Source of the DNA: Sphagnum compactum
Taxonomy: Eukaryota; Bryophyta; Sphagnopsida; Sphagnales
Length of the DNA: 64,000 bases
NCBI GenBank assembly: GCA_965153455.1
Contig: OZ234497.1
Coordinates: 13,192,302 to 13,256,301 of the forward strand
Direction of reading: 5' to 3'
Shown: in pieces, positions 26,040 through 38,302 of the stretch
Layout of the letters: every line of letters begins with the position of its first letter
How positions within the stretch are numbered: the first letter of the stretch is position 1
Notes under the pieces: model-generated
The model's input: only the letters and a program-made list of their open reading frames with translations
Told to the model about the DNA's origin: nothing
Databases searched by the model: none
Translations under genes and position numbers: made by a program

Positions 26040-26750
26040 CCTCCGTGGTGCTCAATATGTGACCCCGCAAAAATATTTCTCACATCCAAGTTTAGTTATT
26101 TATTTCTTTCCAATCACACCCATACAAATAAAACTCACACTGAAAAGAAGTGGGAGACCACTAATAGCAAACCACCTCCACCAAACATAATGATTGGCCA
26201 ATCAGAAACAGGGACCAGCAGTTAGATGATATTCATTACACTCTTCTCTAGGAGTGGTTACGGTTTGCTGTGCCCTTTAACAGCTTCAGAAAACTATGCA
26301 AAAATGTTGGGCCAAAACCATTCTTGACTTTTCTTTACCCAAATGTTTTGTGCAAGGTCACACACATACTGAGCACCGCTGGGGATGCAACTTTCAAAAT
26401 GGTACGTTTGAAGAATTATAAAACTAGAAGAGTAGTGGACACACCCAATCCACTATTCCTAATTTTGAGCATTTTTCAACTTCCTAAACCTCAACTTTTT
26501 GAAATTTCATTATTTTGAATACTGTAGCGTACGGTAAGTTTCCACCTTGGCAAAACAAATAATTATTTTTCTCAAAAAATGAATTCGTTTTTCTTAATAT
26601 TTTTGAAATTATTTTTTTCCCCATCATCTATTATAATATTGTGATATGAGTAGTGAAATTATTCAGAGTGTAGCCTATGATAATTATGATGATTTTCAAC
26701 ATGGCAACTTCATATTTTCATGAAATTTCATTTCATTATTTTGAGGATTA
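26040..26750 (+). repeat. Decayed copies of parts of the 3.1-4.4 kb element
   Basis: The segment 26080-26240 matches 3370-3515 through CTCACATCCAAGTTT, ACTAATAGCAAACCACCT and GCCAATCA. The segment 26530-26745 matches the left inverted repeat 3150-3350 through CATCATCTATTA, ATTGTGATATGAGTAGTG and ATTATTCAGAGTG. The order differs from the 3-kb copy, so the locus is rearranged. Confidence 0.7.
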
Positions 26751-27399
26751 TTTAATGACAAAACTAACCTTAGGGTAAGGTAGTGCTAATAACTTTTTTA
26801 AAAAAAAATCAGTTTGGGCTATGTGTAAGCAAGTAGAACTAGGTCTAGTTTGGAATCAGACTTGCATACGAGTTTTTTTTTAAATTTTGAAGAAGAAGAA
26901 GAAGAATTGAAAATCAAGACTCTTCAAATGTGAATTATCAAGTTTGCAACCAGACTAGACGTTATAGTAAATAGAAAAAATATATTTGAACAAGAAGTAG
27001 TCAATCCATCCTGCTCCTCTATCTACCGCTAACTTCCTACCTACCTACCTACACTCCGACCTCCTACCTTCTACCACCAATAGTCATGTCAATAGGTGCC
27101 CAAAGGCACATTAAAACACTTGCATTTTGAGTAGATCCAAAAGCGATTAACCATTGTATATGTAGAGACTTCAAGGAAGGATTGTTTGCAAAATGTGATA
27201 ATTCTATTCTTCTATAAATTCTAATTGCAAATTGTAGAATGGTCAGGCATACACTAAACAAGAGCAACGAATTTAATGTGACATCGATCTGGATGTAGTT
27301 GCAAGACAATGCCCAATAAGAAAAATAATTTTGAATTTTTTTGTCTATTATCAAATTATGATTAACATTTCAATTATCTTTCTTACACAATATTTGTCA
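26751..27399. other. AT-rich spacer, nothing recognised
   Basis: A short stretch near 26810-26890 (TTGGGCTATGTGTAAGCA, AATCAGACTTGCATA) recurs near 32,220-32,280, so it is another dispersed repeat fragment. No gene is seen. Confidence 0.45.
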
Positions 27400-27910
27400 A
27401 ATATTTGAAAACTTATTCCCCAGGGAAAATTTAAAATTTGTTCCATTCTCCCTTCTGAAATCAACTTCCCTCCTCCTTAGGGGAGAGAAGTAAACTTAGT
27501 TCTTTTTTGAATTCTCAACTTTTTTTTTCATCATAACTTTTAGCTCATAGCTTCACATCAAGAATGCAAGATCATTTTAGATATATCTACATTTGGAGGG
27601 TTTCCAATGCTGTAAAGAATGCTTGATTTGAACAACGTTTATTCCTTGAACTTTTTTGTCAAACATTTAGGAACTTGTCCTTGAAGGAAATTAGTCTTAT
27701 AACTCCCTTCCTTCCTAATGGAGAAGTCAACTTAAACCCTTTTTAAATCAACTTTTCTTTTTGTCATAACTTTTAACTTATAGTTTCAAATCAAGATTGC
27801 AAAATCATTTTAATTAGCTAGGTTTTGAGAGCTTTAAAAAAGGTTTGATTTGGACAACATTTACCCCTTCTGTTTTCTTGTCAAACATTTGGAAACTTGT
27901 TCTTAGGGAG
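27400..27910. repeat. Imperfect tandem duplication, about 250 bp
   Basis: Both halves contain, in order, CTCCCTTC, a TCATAACTTTTA block, CAAATCAAGATTGCAA or its variant, TTTGATTTG.ACAAC, TTGTCAAACATTT.G and AACTTGT. The halves are diverged, so this is an old duplication. Confidence 0.65.
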
Positions 27911-28263
27911 AAGTGGCTCCCCAAGGCAACTTAATCCCCTTTTCCATGGGAAATTATTCCCCTTCTTTGGGGGGGGGGATGTGGCTAGAGCTACCATTTT
28001 ATCGGAAAATCCCTTTCTCCCAAGGCCATCTAGCTTGAAGAAGTTGACTTAGGCAGTGGGCATGGATTGGTAGTTCATGACAAGAATTGCATTTTTTTTC
28101 GGTTGGGTATAGAAAAAAATGTACCAAGTTGGTGGGGGCCATCTGAACTCCCCATGTTCAACCCTCTTTTCTCTCCATGTTGAATAATTTTCTTTACACC
28201 TTTTGAACATTGTGATGATTTTCAACGTTGTTGTTGTATTGGTTGCCATATCGGGATTCGATG

Positions 28264-28385
28264 GTGGAATAAGTTTCATAACTGAGTTTTTTAAGCACAC
28301 ATCACCCCCATCTCGAGGTGTCGAGTGGAATAAGTTTCATAACTGAGTTTTTTAAGCACACGTCACCCCCATCTCGAGGTGTCGA
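28264..28385. repeat. Two 61-bp tandem copies
   Basis: GTGGAATAAGTTTCATAACT starts copies at 28264 and 28325. They differ by only one base (ACATCACC against ACGTCACC), so the duplication is young. Confidence 0.95.
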
Positions 28386-28774
28386 GCTGTTACTGCAGCG
28401 GAGGGTTCTTCTAGGCTTGGAGTTTTACCAGAAAAAAAAAACCTTGTAAATAAAAATCAAGGATGAGAACCCATTCATCAAAAGTACAAGGCAAATGAGA
28501 ACACAAATAAATAGACACAACCCAAAGAAAAAAACAAGGCTTCACAAACACGCTGGCCCTGCCAATAGATAAGATGTACATATACTTACGGTGTCCACAC
28601 TCTGAAGAGTCTAAACAGTCTAAACACTTTCACCAAAGAAACCGATTCTAATAAGGTAAAACTTCGCAAAAATGGGATCCAATGTGATAGTCCCTGTCCC
28701 TCAGAGGGCTTCTTCACAGCCTTGAGGGCCCAACAAAAGAGAACTCAGTTCATGTTCACTTTCTTTAGTTGATA

Positions 28775-28805
28775 CTAGTTTGAACCCCGTGCCTAATGCA
28801 CAGGT
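28775..28805 (-). mobile_element. Helitron 3' terminus (hairpin plus CTAG)
   Basis: Read on the minus strand, a short hairpin (GTGC stem with GCAC, loop of five, 28789-28801) is followed by GGGGTTCAAA and CTAG, then T. Helitrons end in a hairpin about 10 nt before CTRR and insert between A and T. The same terminus occurs at 61419 and 61724. The body would extend to higher coordinates, but its 5' end was not found. Confidence 0.55.
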
Positions 28806-29133
28806 GTGTTATTTCAACAATGTTTGGTTCATGTTTTAGTTTTTTTTTTTTAAACTTTTATCTTTTTTATTATTTATTTTTATGTGTTTTCTGTTATTAT
28901 TATTATTTTTTATCATAAAAACAAAGTGTTTCTTTTTCACTTTTGTATTTTTGTTTATTTGGATGCAAGTTTGAAGTTTGGAGAAAGAAGACACACCTCA
29001 TTCTTTTTCAAGTTAGGGTTTTTCTTCATTATTATAAATCTTATTTTTTCTTACTTCCTTCCTTGTGGCCTGCTGTCTTTTGGGCTTTTTGCTTTGCCTT
29101 TTGACTCTTTTCTCTCCTTTTATTGGGTGCTTT

Positions 29134-29226
29134 CTTTTAATAGAATTTGGCAAGGATTTCAACTCTTTTAATAGAGTTTGGCAAGGGTTTCAACTCTTTT
29201 AATAGAGTTTGGCAAGGGTTTCAACA
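29134..29226. repeat. Three 31-bp tandem copies
   Basis: CTTTTAATAGAGTTTGGCAA repeats at 29134, 29165 and 29196. The first copy has two substitutions. Confidence 0.95.
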
Positions 29227-29748
29227 CTTTCAAAAGACTTTTGTGGTATCGGGATAATTGGATGATTTTTTAAACTATATTCGTAGACTTTTCTGACTAG
29301 GTCAACCAACCCACTGATAAATAAATATGTGAGTAAAAATATAGGGTGCAATATATTGATTGTTGAGTAAAAAATTTAAAACTAGTTCAAAAATAAAATT
29401 ATATATACTTTGCAAATAAAATTATAATTAATATAAGGTGGCTTAAATATGTATATATTAAAATAATAATAATACTAAAGTGAGAAAAAATAGGTTGGAC
29501 AATTATCTAATATCCCAAAAAATATTTTGTTTGACGCACATGAGTTAGAGTTTTAACATTTAGTCAGGTTCTCCTCGAGTCCAAGTCGAGCATTGCTTGG
29601 TCCCACTAAGAGGACTCACTCAAGAAGGTGAAGAAGGTACCAGAGTCGGTGCAGGTTCTCACCCTGGCCCACAAACAAGCAAGTTGCAACCCTGAAATCA
29701 AGGGTCAAGTCATTATATGTATATATATAGAGAGAGATATATATTGTA

Positions 29749-29749
29749 A

Positions 29750-29777
<28 letters not shown>
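29749..29777. repeat. CT microsatellite
   Basis: This is an uninterrupted (CT)n tract of about 29 bp, preceded by a TA/GA-rich stretch. Confidence 0.95.
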
Positions 29778-29781
<4 letters not shown>

Positions 29782-29928
29782 AAAACCCAATTGAGATTTG
29801 GAACTTAGCAATTTAACTTGGACCCACAATCACATGCTTCTTCCTTTTGTCATTTACTTCTTCCATGTTCTTACTTACAGTATTGCTGCAACCCTGCCAA
29901 AACTTTGTTGGCCTTTGCCTACCAAGGC

Positions 29929-30866
29929 AAAGAGGATATTGTGTTTAGATTTATTCATTATAGACTATATAGTAGCTTGAGGGATTTTGGCCCCTACTAG
30001 GTAATAAATAATAGGTCTATTTTTATATGAGGATTTTTGAAACATGATATTTTGGCTTTGTGTTGAAACTTGAGATCAGTTATAGAGTTCTAATATCTTG
30101 AAGGATTTTGGTTTCTTTATTTAGAGGATTCTTTTTTTTGAAGATTAGGCTATATTTTTGCAGGGTGAAATATTTGAGCTTCCATAATTCTTCTTCTTTT
30201 GCCTTAAGTTAATTTTTAATGTAAATGGCAAGGACCCCCCCCAAGTATGACACACCCCTTGTTTGTTGTTTTGGATAAAGTTTGGGCAAGTTTACAAGAG
30301 ATAATGCAATGAGCTTGACTTGGGGGTTGCCAACCGTTGCTTCTCAGGTCGGGTCTGCCCCTTGTGCTTCAATCCGTTGGAAACCCATTCGACATTATGG
30401 ATTGGCTAAACCCTAAACACAACCAAGTTATTACCAAGGTTATACGAACATTTTATTAAATGGAAAGCAAAGAGAAATAATGAACTTTAGCACGGTTTCA
30501 AAATTCATTATGCAAAAAAAAAATTCATTTTACCAACTTTTGTAAACTTAGTGACATACATAAGAACAAGGGGGTGTGTCACACTTGCCATTTACACTAA
30601 AATGTATCTTAAGGCAAAAAGAAAGAATTATTGGAAACTCACAAATTTCACCATGCAAAAATATAATCTTTCAAAAAAAAAAATCCTCTAAAAGAAACCA
30701 AAATCCTTCAGGATGGTTAGAACTCTAGAACTAATCTCAAGTTTCAACACATGCCAAAATATATCATCTTTCAAAAATCCTCATATAAAAATAGACATAT
30801 TACCTAGGGGCCAAAATCCCTGAAGCTACTATACTCTATAATGAACTCTAAACACAATATCCTTGC
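29929..30866. repeat. Large inverted repeat of family R (possible hairpin locus)
   Basis: The left arm 29929-30266 and right arm 30564-30866 are reverse complements over about 300 bp with a spacer of about 297 bp. Arm landmarks are GGATATTGTGTTTAG, GGGATTTTGGCCCCTA, TGAGGATTTTTGAAA, GAAACTTGAGATCAGTTA and GACACACCCCTTG. A transcript across it could fold into a long, imperfect double-stranded stem. The spacer holds no gene. It contains GGGTCTGCCCCTTGTGCTTC, which also occurs in variant form at 63.02 kb. Confidence 0.8.
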
Positions 30867-31035
30867 CATATAAATAATATAGATGAGTTTTTTAAAAAAT
30901 TAATTTTTTTTTGATTAATTTAATTTTTTTTGTAGTTAAACTACTACTCATAAAGTCTTCATTGATGTGAATGTAGACTCTATATATATATATATATAAT
31001 AGGAAGACATTATGTGTTGTATTTTACCTTATTAT

Positions 31036-31290
31036 GGATATTGTATTTAGATTCATTGTAGAGTATAGTAGCTTCAGGGATTTTGGCCCCTACTAGGTAA
31101 TAATAATAATAGGTCTATTTATTTTTATATGAGGATTTTTGAAAGATGATATAATTTGGCTTGTGTTTGAAACTTGAGATTAGTTATAATAGAGTTATAT
31201 AATATCTTGAATGATTTTGGTTTCTTTTAGAGGATTTTTTTGAAGATTATATTTTTTCATGGTGAAATATTTGAGTTTCCTTAATTCTTC
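31036..31290 (+). repeat. Dispersed repeat family R, copy 4
   Basis: It carries the same ordered blocks as the arms of the 29.9-30.9 kb inverted repeat: GGATATTGTATTTAG, GGGATTTTGGCCCCTA, ATGAGGATTTTTGAAAG and GAAATATTTGAG. Small indels are due to ATA and TTA slippage. Confidence 0.85.
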
Positions 31291-34200
31291 TTTTGATTTG
31301 AACACATTTAATTCTTTTTAAAAGAATTATTGGGGCCAATTCAAAAAACTAAGTTTGATTCCATGTGTGTACACATTACACACTCCCGCAATGTTAGAAA
31401 TTGTACAAGTACAAAGTTTTAAAACAACGGTTTATGTAAGTATGCACTCCAGAGTTCAACGAGTAATTAAAATTAAAATTAAATTAAAATTTTTTTTCCT
31501 ACTTATTAATTTTTGAAAAAAAAATCAACTTTTATTTACCTAATATTTTTATGTTCTGTTAAGAATGTTTTTCATAATTCTAATTTTGGGTTTGGATCTA
31601 ACAAATGATTAGTTCCATAGTTTCATTCTTGTGCTAGTTCCACGTCAATTTGCATTTTGAGTCACTTAAACTTGAACCTTTGATTCTTAACCTATAAACT
31701 TAATATCCTCACAACACTAATAAAAACCCTAAAACCCATTTAATTAACTTCTAAATATTACAATTATCCCATGATTAGACTAAATCAAGATCTTTAAGCC
31801 CAAATCTAACCTTTTTTGGTACCATGATAAAAAAATCAAAAATCCATTTAAATTACTTCTAGGTATTAGAATTAGGGTCTCTAAGTCCCAATGTAACAAT
31901 TTTGGGGCTTAATATGGCCATTAAGAGGCCTCACTAAAAAAACCCTTCATTAATTAATTAATTAATTAGTTAATTAATTAATTTTAAAATATTTGACGGG
32001 GTTAGAAATGTTGTTAGTGTGAGAAAAAATTCAGGTATACAATTTTTAAATAATAAATTCGGAGGTGGGGTTGTGGGGCTGTGTGCATTAGGAATGTAGT
32101 TATTACTATTTTATTTTATTTTTAAAATTTCTGTTGGTTTAAGCATGTACTTGATATATAGGTTCTCATTTTTATTGATTGTGGAGTGTTAGGAATTTTT
32201 AAAAAATAAAAATAAATCAGTTTGGGCTACGTGTAAGTAGGTTGAACTAGATCTAGATTGGAATCAGACTTGCATAGGAGTTTTTTTTCCTTCCTAAGAA
32301 TTAAAAATCAAGACTATTCAAATGTGAATATTCAAGTCTGCAACCAGACTCGATGTTTTTCTCAAAAAATTAATATAATTTTTAGTTTTAATTTTAATTT
32401 ATTAAAAAAATTCATAGGGTTTAGACTCGATGTTATAGCAAATATAAACAAATTACTTGAATGGAAAGTAGTGGTTTTTTTTATTTTAGAAAAGTTGAAA
32501 CTAGGACCAAAGGTTTGTCTTAAAAAATAAGATTCAGACATGATGAAAAACCTGCCAATCATCAATAAAAACAAAAACACCCGACAAAGAAGAAGAAAAA
32601 GGTACAAGATAAAAAGCACCCAAGTCTTGGCAAACAAACAAACAAAACCAAAAAAAATAAAATAAAAAAATCTTACAAAGAGGGCAAACCCCTAGGAAAT
32701 GGGGAACAAATACTAAACAAAAAAAATTAAATAAATAAATAAATAAATAAATCCTACAAAGAGGGCAAACCCCTAGGAAATGGGGAACAAATTCTAAACA
32801 ACATTGGTTAAAAACATGAAATGGATGAAGTGCCCTTAAGAATAATTGTTTACTACCAAATTATAAATATTCCCACCACCTTGAATAATTGTCTATTGCC
32901 GCTTTTCTTCATCAAGTTGTGTGACCATTAGCACTTCCTCACTTGCATCACTTCCTACCACTTTGAATGGTCTCAATGCAGGCCCTTCCCTTCCCCCTAT
33001 GCATGAAGAACATTTTAAAATTTGCTCTTTGTATTTGAAAGCATCTTTCCTTGACACAATTTCACAATCTCAAATTAGTGAGAGTTTAGTGGTACAAAAG
33101 TTGGAAGAAGAACCCCAACCAACATAGGATTCTTCTACTTTTGTAAGGTCCCTCAAATTTTGAAGAGTTTTTTTTGTACGAAAGGCCCCACCGCTAGGCC
33201 TTGTCAAATTCGCAAAGAGCCTCAAAGTTGTTCCTTACCCTATACATAACACACTAACCCGTCATGGGTTTTGATGGTGATTAGGGTGGGTTAAATGGTA
33301 AAAGCCAATGCGAGGAGGTGGGTATTTTATTTTGAAACGAATAGTCAGGTTTTGGTTTTCACAAAAAATATATAAAATTCTCAGAATTTCTCGGGTCTGA
33401 TTATTTGAAAATTTGAAAATTTTTAAAAATCGCTCGGATCCAGGTTTTTTTAAGAAACCTAATAGGGCGAATATGAGGAGGGAGCCGAGGGTTTGGAGAT
33501 TATCACAACCACGTATTTATGCCATGGTTATTTGGCAAAACCCTTTGTACATAAATCACTTGTAATTTAAGGTTTTTTGGGTTCGTTGACAAATACCAGT
33601 GCAATTATATTTTTGAATATTTGGAGGTTCTTTGATTAAACCTCAAAAATGCTTCGGGTTTGTTTTCTTTTTAATAGAACCTTTGAGATGTCTAGGGCAA
33701 CTTTTTAAGTGGCACATTGGCAAAAAAATTCCCAAAATAAAAAGGTTACCACTCGGGTATTAACCGTGATTAAGCTCGTTTCAAAAAAAAAACTTTTTTA
33801 CACTTAAGTGGGATTAATGTAAAAATATTTGTTAAATACACTTACACAGTAAATGTATATATTATATATCTTTAATAACTATGTCTACTTGCAATCCATA
33901 TTAATTAGTTGTGTGCACATCCCGAAGCTCAATGTTTATTTTTCCCTTGCAATGGGCAACTTTGATCGACCCTTAAAAAAAATCATGATGCTATAGTTTT
34001 AATCCTCCCCACATAAAAGCATTTTCTACTAATATGAGACTATAGTACTTCTACCCTTTAGCCAATTATATACAATACAAGCCCAAACTTTTGGGCAAAA
34101 GATGTGAGACAAATCGTGATGTTATTTTAAATAAGGTCCTTGGGTGCATATTCTTAGGTGCATTTTGCCTCACCTCATTGCTTGAGTAGAATTTATATTT

Positions 34201-34372
34201 TAAATTATTTTCATCATCATTTTTGGCTTAAAACTTTATAAAAGCTTGGATATTTATTACGATTCATATTATTTGATTTTTGTGCATCCCAAAACAGAAA
34301 TATTTAAGGATTTTTTTTTAAAAAAAATTGCAATGGGCCACTTTGATTGGCCTATCATTAAAAACATTCTAA
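31291..34372. other. AT-rich spacer, nothing recognised
   Basis: The spacer is very AT-rich with TTAA-type runs near 31,950-31,985. No coding similarity was found on either strand. A piece near 32,215-32,350 repeats sequence from 26.81-26.97 kb. Confidence 0.45.
32674..32800. repeat. Direct repeat of about 45 bp around an AAAT microsatellite
   Basis: TACAAAGAGGGCAAACCCCT starts copies at 32674 and 32755. An (AAAT)n tract lies between them (about 32727-32752). Confidence 0.9.
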
Positions 34373-34590
34373 AACTCAAATATTTCACCATGCCAAAAAT
34401 ATAATCTTTCAAAAAATCCTCTAAAAGAACCCAAAATGCTTCAAGATATTATAACTGTGTGACTAATGTCAAGTTTTGACACAAGCCAACAATATCATGT
34501 TTCAAAAGTCCTCATATAAAAATAGACCTATTATTACCTAGGGGCCAAAAATCCAATAAGCTACTAATACTCTAGAATGAATCCGAACAA
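34373..34590 (-). repeat. Dispersed repeat family R, copy 5
   Basis: The orientation is inverted relative to the copy at 31.0 kb. Blocks are CAAATATTTCACCATGC, ATCCTCTAAAAGAA, TCCTCATATAAAAATAGACC and TTACCTAGGGGCCAAAA. Confidence 0.85.
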
Positions 34591-35103
34591 CAAAATTCAA
34601 ACCATCGAATCTCACAATCCTATTGGCTTAGAAAAAAAATCTTCATGCCCACCACACACAACTTTATTCTACTAAACACTTAAAATAACAATCCTACATA
34701 ACATTTTCTTTTGTACATTACCTACATACAACCATATTCAACAACACCTTTTGTATATTAATTCACTAATAATAAATAGCTCTTATATATAAATATATAT
34801 ATTATATATACAAAAAGGGTTTTTTCCATTAATTCAGCAATTTTAACCATGGTACCAGTGTGGGTGGGTGCTGGTCAAAAAAATTTCTTTTTAGAGTCGG
34901 CAACTTACTTTTTTACACTGGGGGGTTTCTGGCAACAAACAAATTTGGAATTTTTTTTTTCAAAAATTTTCTTTTTAAAAAAAGTGTACCTAAAAGTCGA
35001 ATTTTTTTTCTTAAAAAAAAAAAAAAAAAAACCCTCAAACTTTCAAAACCATAAAAGAAAACTGTAAATTAAAATAAATTTAAGAATAAAAAATAATTAT
35101 ATA

Positions 35104-35145
35104 TCTTATATATAAATTGCCTTAGTCTGTCAGTCTGTCTGTCGA
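35104..35145 (+). mobile_element. Helitron 5' terminus
   Basis: TCTTATATATAAATT followed by a TTAGTCTGTC block begins at 35104 after an A. The minus-strand reading from 62877 begins with the same 15 bases and continues with TAAGTCTGTC. This fits the 5' TC end of the Helitron family whose 3' hairpin ends lie at 28.8 and 61.4-61.75 kb. No matching 3' end was confirmed downstream on the plus strand. Confidence 0.5.
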
Positions 35146-36400
35146 GGTCCTGTCCGTCCGTCCGTCTCTCTGTCGAGGTCCTGAAACCCAGATCGGGACC
35201 CGCTGTGGTGTTTGTTTGGACTTTTGCTTCACTTTGATCCTCTGCTTTCTTTTTGCTCCTTCCTTTACTGCTGTTGAAATTTCTTCTTCTGTCTTAGAAT
35301 CAACTGCCGCATGTGCCTCTCCCATCAAGAATCTGGAAATCGGACACCAGGCAGGCTTATCTGGTGATGATAATAATAATCGTAATTACAACGCTTAATA
35401 GCAGTGGGACGAGAAACTATTGCTGAAGTGCCGAAATATTGAGTACGTGTTGATCATCCGGAATCCGTCGGAGCTGCTGTAGTGATGTTGTCTTAATTAT
35501 TTCTTTCACGGTGGACCTGCAATTTGTGTGATCTACGTCTTCCATCGACAATATTGACCTGGAGTACTCAACCTCTCATTTAGTGTGAGTTCGTCTCCTC
35601 CACTTTTGCTCCTCTTCGGTCCAATGTTTGTGAGAGCCACTGTGTGAGGAGTGCCTGGTTTTTGATCTTTACTTAGAGTGGTGTCATTTCCTTCTCATCA
35701 TGTTCTGTGCTTCTGAGAATGGATCATGGATTGTTCAAGCTGTCTGCGATTTAATTGTCCTCTTTTAATCAGGTAGTGTAGCATGCGCTGTCTGTGACGT
35801 GACAATTCTGCTTTTTCATTCTATGGCAGAACCGGCCTCTGTATATTTCAAATGGCACTGCCCAGGGTTAATACCAGGGTTTTCTTTTTTTTTTTTTTTC
35901 CGCCCTTTTCCGGCGGGTTCGCTGTGTAGGCAGGTATGTTCTTCCATACCCATATTTGATTCTGCTAATTATACCCGGAACTGATGGTTCTGAATTTTTC
36001 AAATCCACAGAACCAGTGGGTATGTAATACCCCCCCCCCATCGCCCTTTTCCCCACATTGGTTAATACCAGAGTTTTTTTTTAAAAAAAATTTGGGCAAA
36101 TTTCTCAAGGAGGTCCATTGGCGAGGATCCCGAGCATTAATTAGCATTAAATGATGACGGTCCTACTCAGGCTATAGCATTTTTAAAAAATTAAAAATAT
36201 GGCGAATTTAGTAAAACAATGCAGGGGCGCCTCACAGTGACCAAAGGTCGCGGGTACCCACTAGTACTATTAATAACATTAGGTTGACGAAAAGGCGAGT
36301 AGATAACGGTAATTATTAATCACCGGAAACTTGGCGCGGGTGGCACGCTAAATGTCAATACCCTGTAAATATAGCAAAGTAGAAAAAAACGTACCTTGTC
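35146..36400. other. GC-richer spacer just inside the Helitron 5' end
   Basis: Between about 35,200 and 36,000 the sequence loses its AT-rich character and resembles leader or exon-like DNA of this genome. A 60-residue open frame at 35216-35398 has a hydrophobic start but no ATG and no recognised family. Helitrons often carry captured gene pieces, which is one explanation. An unrelated non-coding transcript is another. Confidence 0.3.
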
Positions 36401-36624
36401 GCGTAGTCTCTCCTTCTGACACACACCCACGCGCACACATTCTCACGTCGTGGGCGACGGCGTCGCGCCGTCGCCGTCGTCGTCGTCGTCGTTGCGCTTC
36501 CTCCTTCCTCCGTCGCTCTGCAACTTGACTTCCTCTTCTTCGCTTTGCAGTGCAGTGTTTTTGTACTATCCCAAGCCCGGGACTCGTCTAGTTGCATCCC
36601 CAAATTCGTTGTTTCTTTGCTTTG

Positions 36625-36802
36625 CTCGGTTTGTTTGTTTGTTTGTTTGCTTGCTTGCTTGTTTGTTTGTTTGTTTGCTTGCTTGCTTGCTTGCTTGTTT
36701 GCTTGCTTGCTTGCTTGTTTGTTTGTTTGTTTGTTTGTTTGCTTGCTTGCTTGCTTGTTTGTTTGTTTGTATTATGTAGTAGTAGTAGTAGTAGTAGTAG
36801 TG
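36625..36802. repeat. Compound TTTG/CTTG and GTA microsatellite
   Basis: Alternating blocks of TTTG and CTTG units run over about 145 bp, followed by (GTA)n. The four-base units alternate in clusters rather than randomly. The tract lies in the probable leader of the RUS gene. Confidence 0.95.
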
Positions 36803-37061
36803 GACTTCTTCCTCTTCCATGTCCTCGTCCTCCTCTTCTTCTTCTTCTTCTTCTTACTGCATTTCCAAACCCTCTCCTTTAGACTCCTTTTGTGGCTCTT
36901 TTCCTGTAGACATACACATTTGCAAGTCTAGTGTGTGTGTGTTTTGGATCTCATTCTGCAGTAGCATACTTCATTATACTAGTTATTACTGAAGAAAACT
37001 CTCATCGTAATTTTGTTGTGGTTGTAATTAGGAGCCCTCTCTCTTTCTTTATCCGAATTAT

Positions 37062-37064
<3 letters not shown>

Positions 37065-37096
<32 letters not shown>

Positions 37097-37097
37097 G
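37065..37097. repeat. CT microsatellite
   Basis: This is a (CT)n tract of about 32 bp in the presumed leader intron of the RUS gene. Confidence 0.95.
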
Positions 37098-38302
37098 TTT
37101 TATTTTTTTCCCCATTCTTTCTTTTTTTGGGTGTGTGCGTGTGTTTGTGTTTTTTCTAGTGTTCTCCGTCATTTTGCAGAAGAGGCTTTGGGGTAGTTTG
37201 TGTTAACAGACTTTGTTGTTTGTTTTTTGTATCTGGTTTGTTTTTTTTTGTTGTTGTTGTTGTTCTTCTTCTTCTTCTTCTTCTTCTGTGCAGGGGTGAT
37301 AAGATTCTGAAGATGCAATGGGAGAAGCTGAGGAACTGAACCATCGCGGGGCCCATCATTCCTGGTATGTAGAGGGGCCGATGTGCGTGTGTTTGTGTGT
37401 GTTTTTGTGTTGTTGTTGTTGTAGTAAAAGCTTTGTTTTCCATGGATCAGAAATCTCCTTCTTCTTCTTCTTCTTCTGTGGACATGATGTGCCAAAGAGT
37501 TTTGGGTCCGAGACTCGCTCCAGGAGCTGCTTTGACAACTTGGAGTACGCCATAAATATCAACTCCATCTGCATGTCTCCATCCAGAAGCTGAAGAAAAG
37601 ATCTTGTCAAGCTGAGATCCAACCGATAATAATAATTTTTACAGGTCCAGACTTTGTCATCATGCAAGCTCCTCTTTGATCAAGAGATGGGAAAGTGCCC
37701 AAACTCTCTAAAGAGATGTTGGAATTTTGCGACACACTGGACATTTTCCTTCTGTTTGATCGAAGAAGGCGAAGAAGAAACAGCAGCAGCTGCAGCTGCT
37801 CGAGGAAAAGACCTTGTCATAGATGTTTGTTGTGTAACTTCTCTTTTCTAGATTGGTGGGTGCTTGCTTTGAACGACGCTCGAGCTTGTTCAAGAGGAAG
37901 AACCGGTGAATCCTAGTTTGTACTCGTTTCTGAAAAGGTCGGGAGATGGAAGCAACCGCTGGCCGTATTGTACAAGAAGAGGAAGAAGCTTCAGCTGGTA
38001 GTGATCATGCAGCAGATCATTGTGTTTTCTGCAAGTGTCTCATGTGTTACGACGTTCCTGCAGCGACATCATCCATTTTGTTCAGGATTTGTTCGGGAAG
38101 ATAGTAGAGCACTAGAGTTCAAGGGGATTCACAGCCAGCGAACGTTGCTGTTCATGGCGTTTTCAGAGGAAGGAGAAGAAGAAGAAGAAGAAACGCATGA
38201 TTCAATTCAAGGGATCATTGCTCAGGCTTTTGGGTCTTGCGGAGGGACTAGGCCGGCTCCTGCTCATGTCATGTGTGGGTATGTTTGTGTGTGTGTGTGA
38301 AG

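Larger units (their letters stand above)
36400..38302 (+). promoter_or_regulatory. Leader region and unresolved 5' exons of the RUS gene
   Basis: The region is dominated by low-complexity tracts. A strong acceptor (CTT tract then TGTGCAG) ends near 37292 and is followed by an ATG at 37318 (MGEAEELNHRGAHHSW) and a donor GTATGT at about 37365. A second possible start is at 37946 (MEATAGRIVQEEEEASAGSD). A third frame at 38155-38278 starts MAFSEEGEEEEEE. I cannot decide which of these is translated and joined to the conserved core. Confidence 0.35.

Noticed and set aside
36255-36264. 3' end of the Helitron that begins at 35104
   Set aside because: CTAG is present, but the palindrome GGGTACCC lies directly next to it instead of about 10 nt away, and its sequence differs from the other three 3' ends.
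36566-36820. Long Lys/Gln/Ala-Ser or Cys/Leu/Val-rich frames in 36.55-36.93 kb on both strands
   Set aside because: They are translations of the TTTG/CTTG microsatellite and carry no protein signal.
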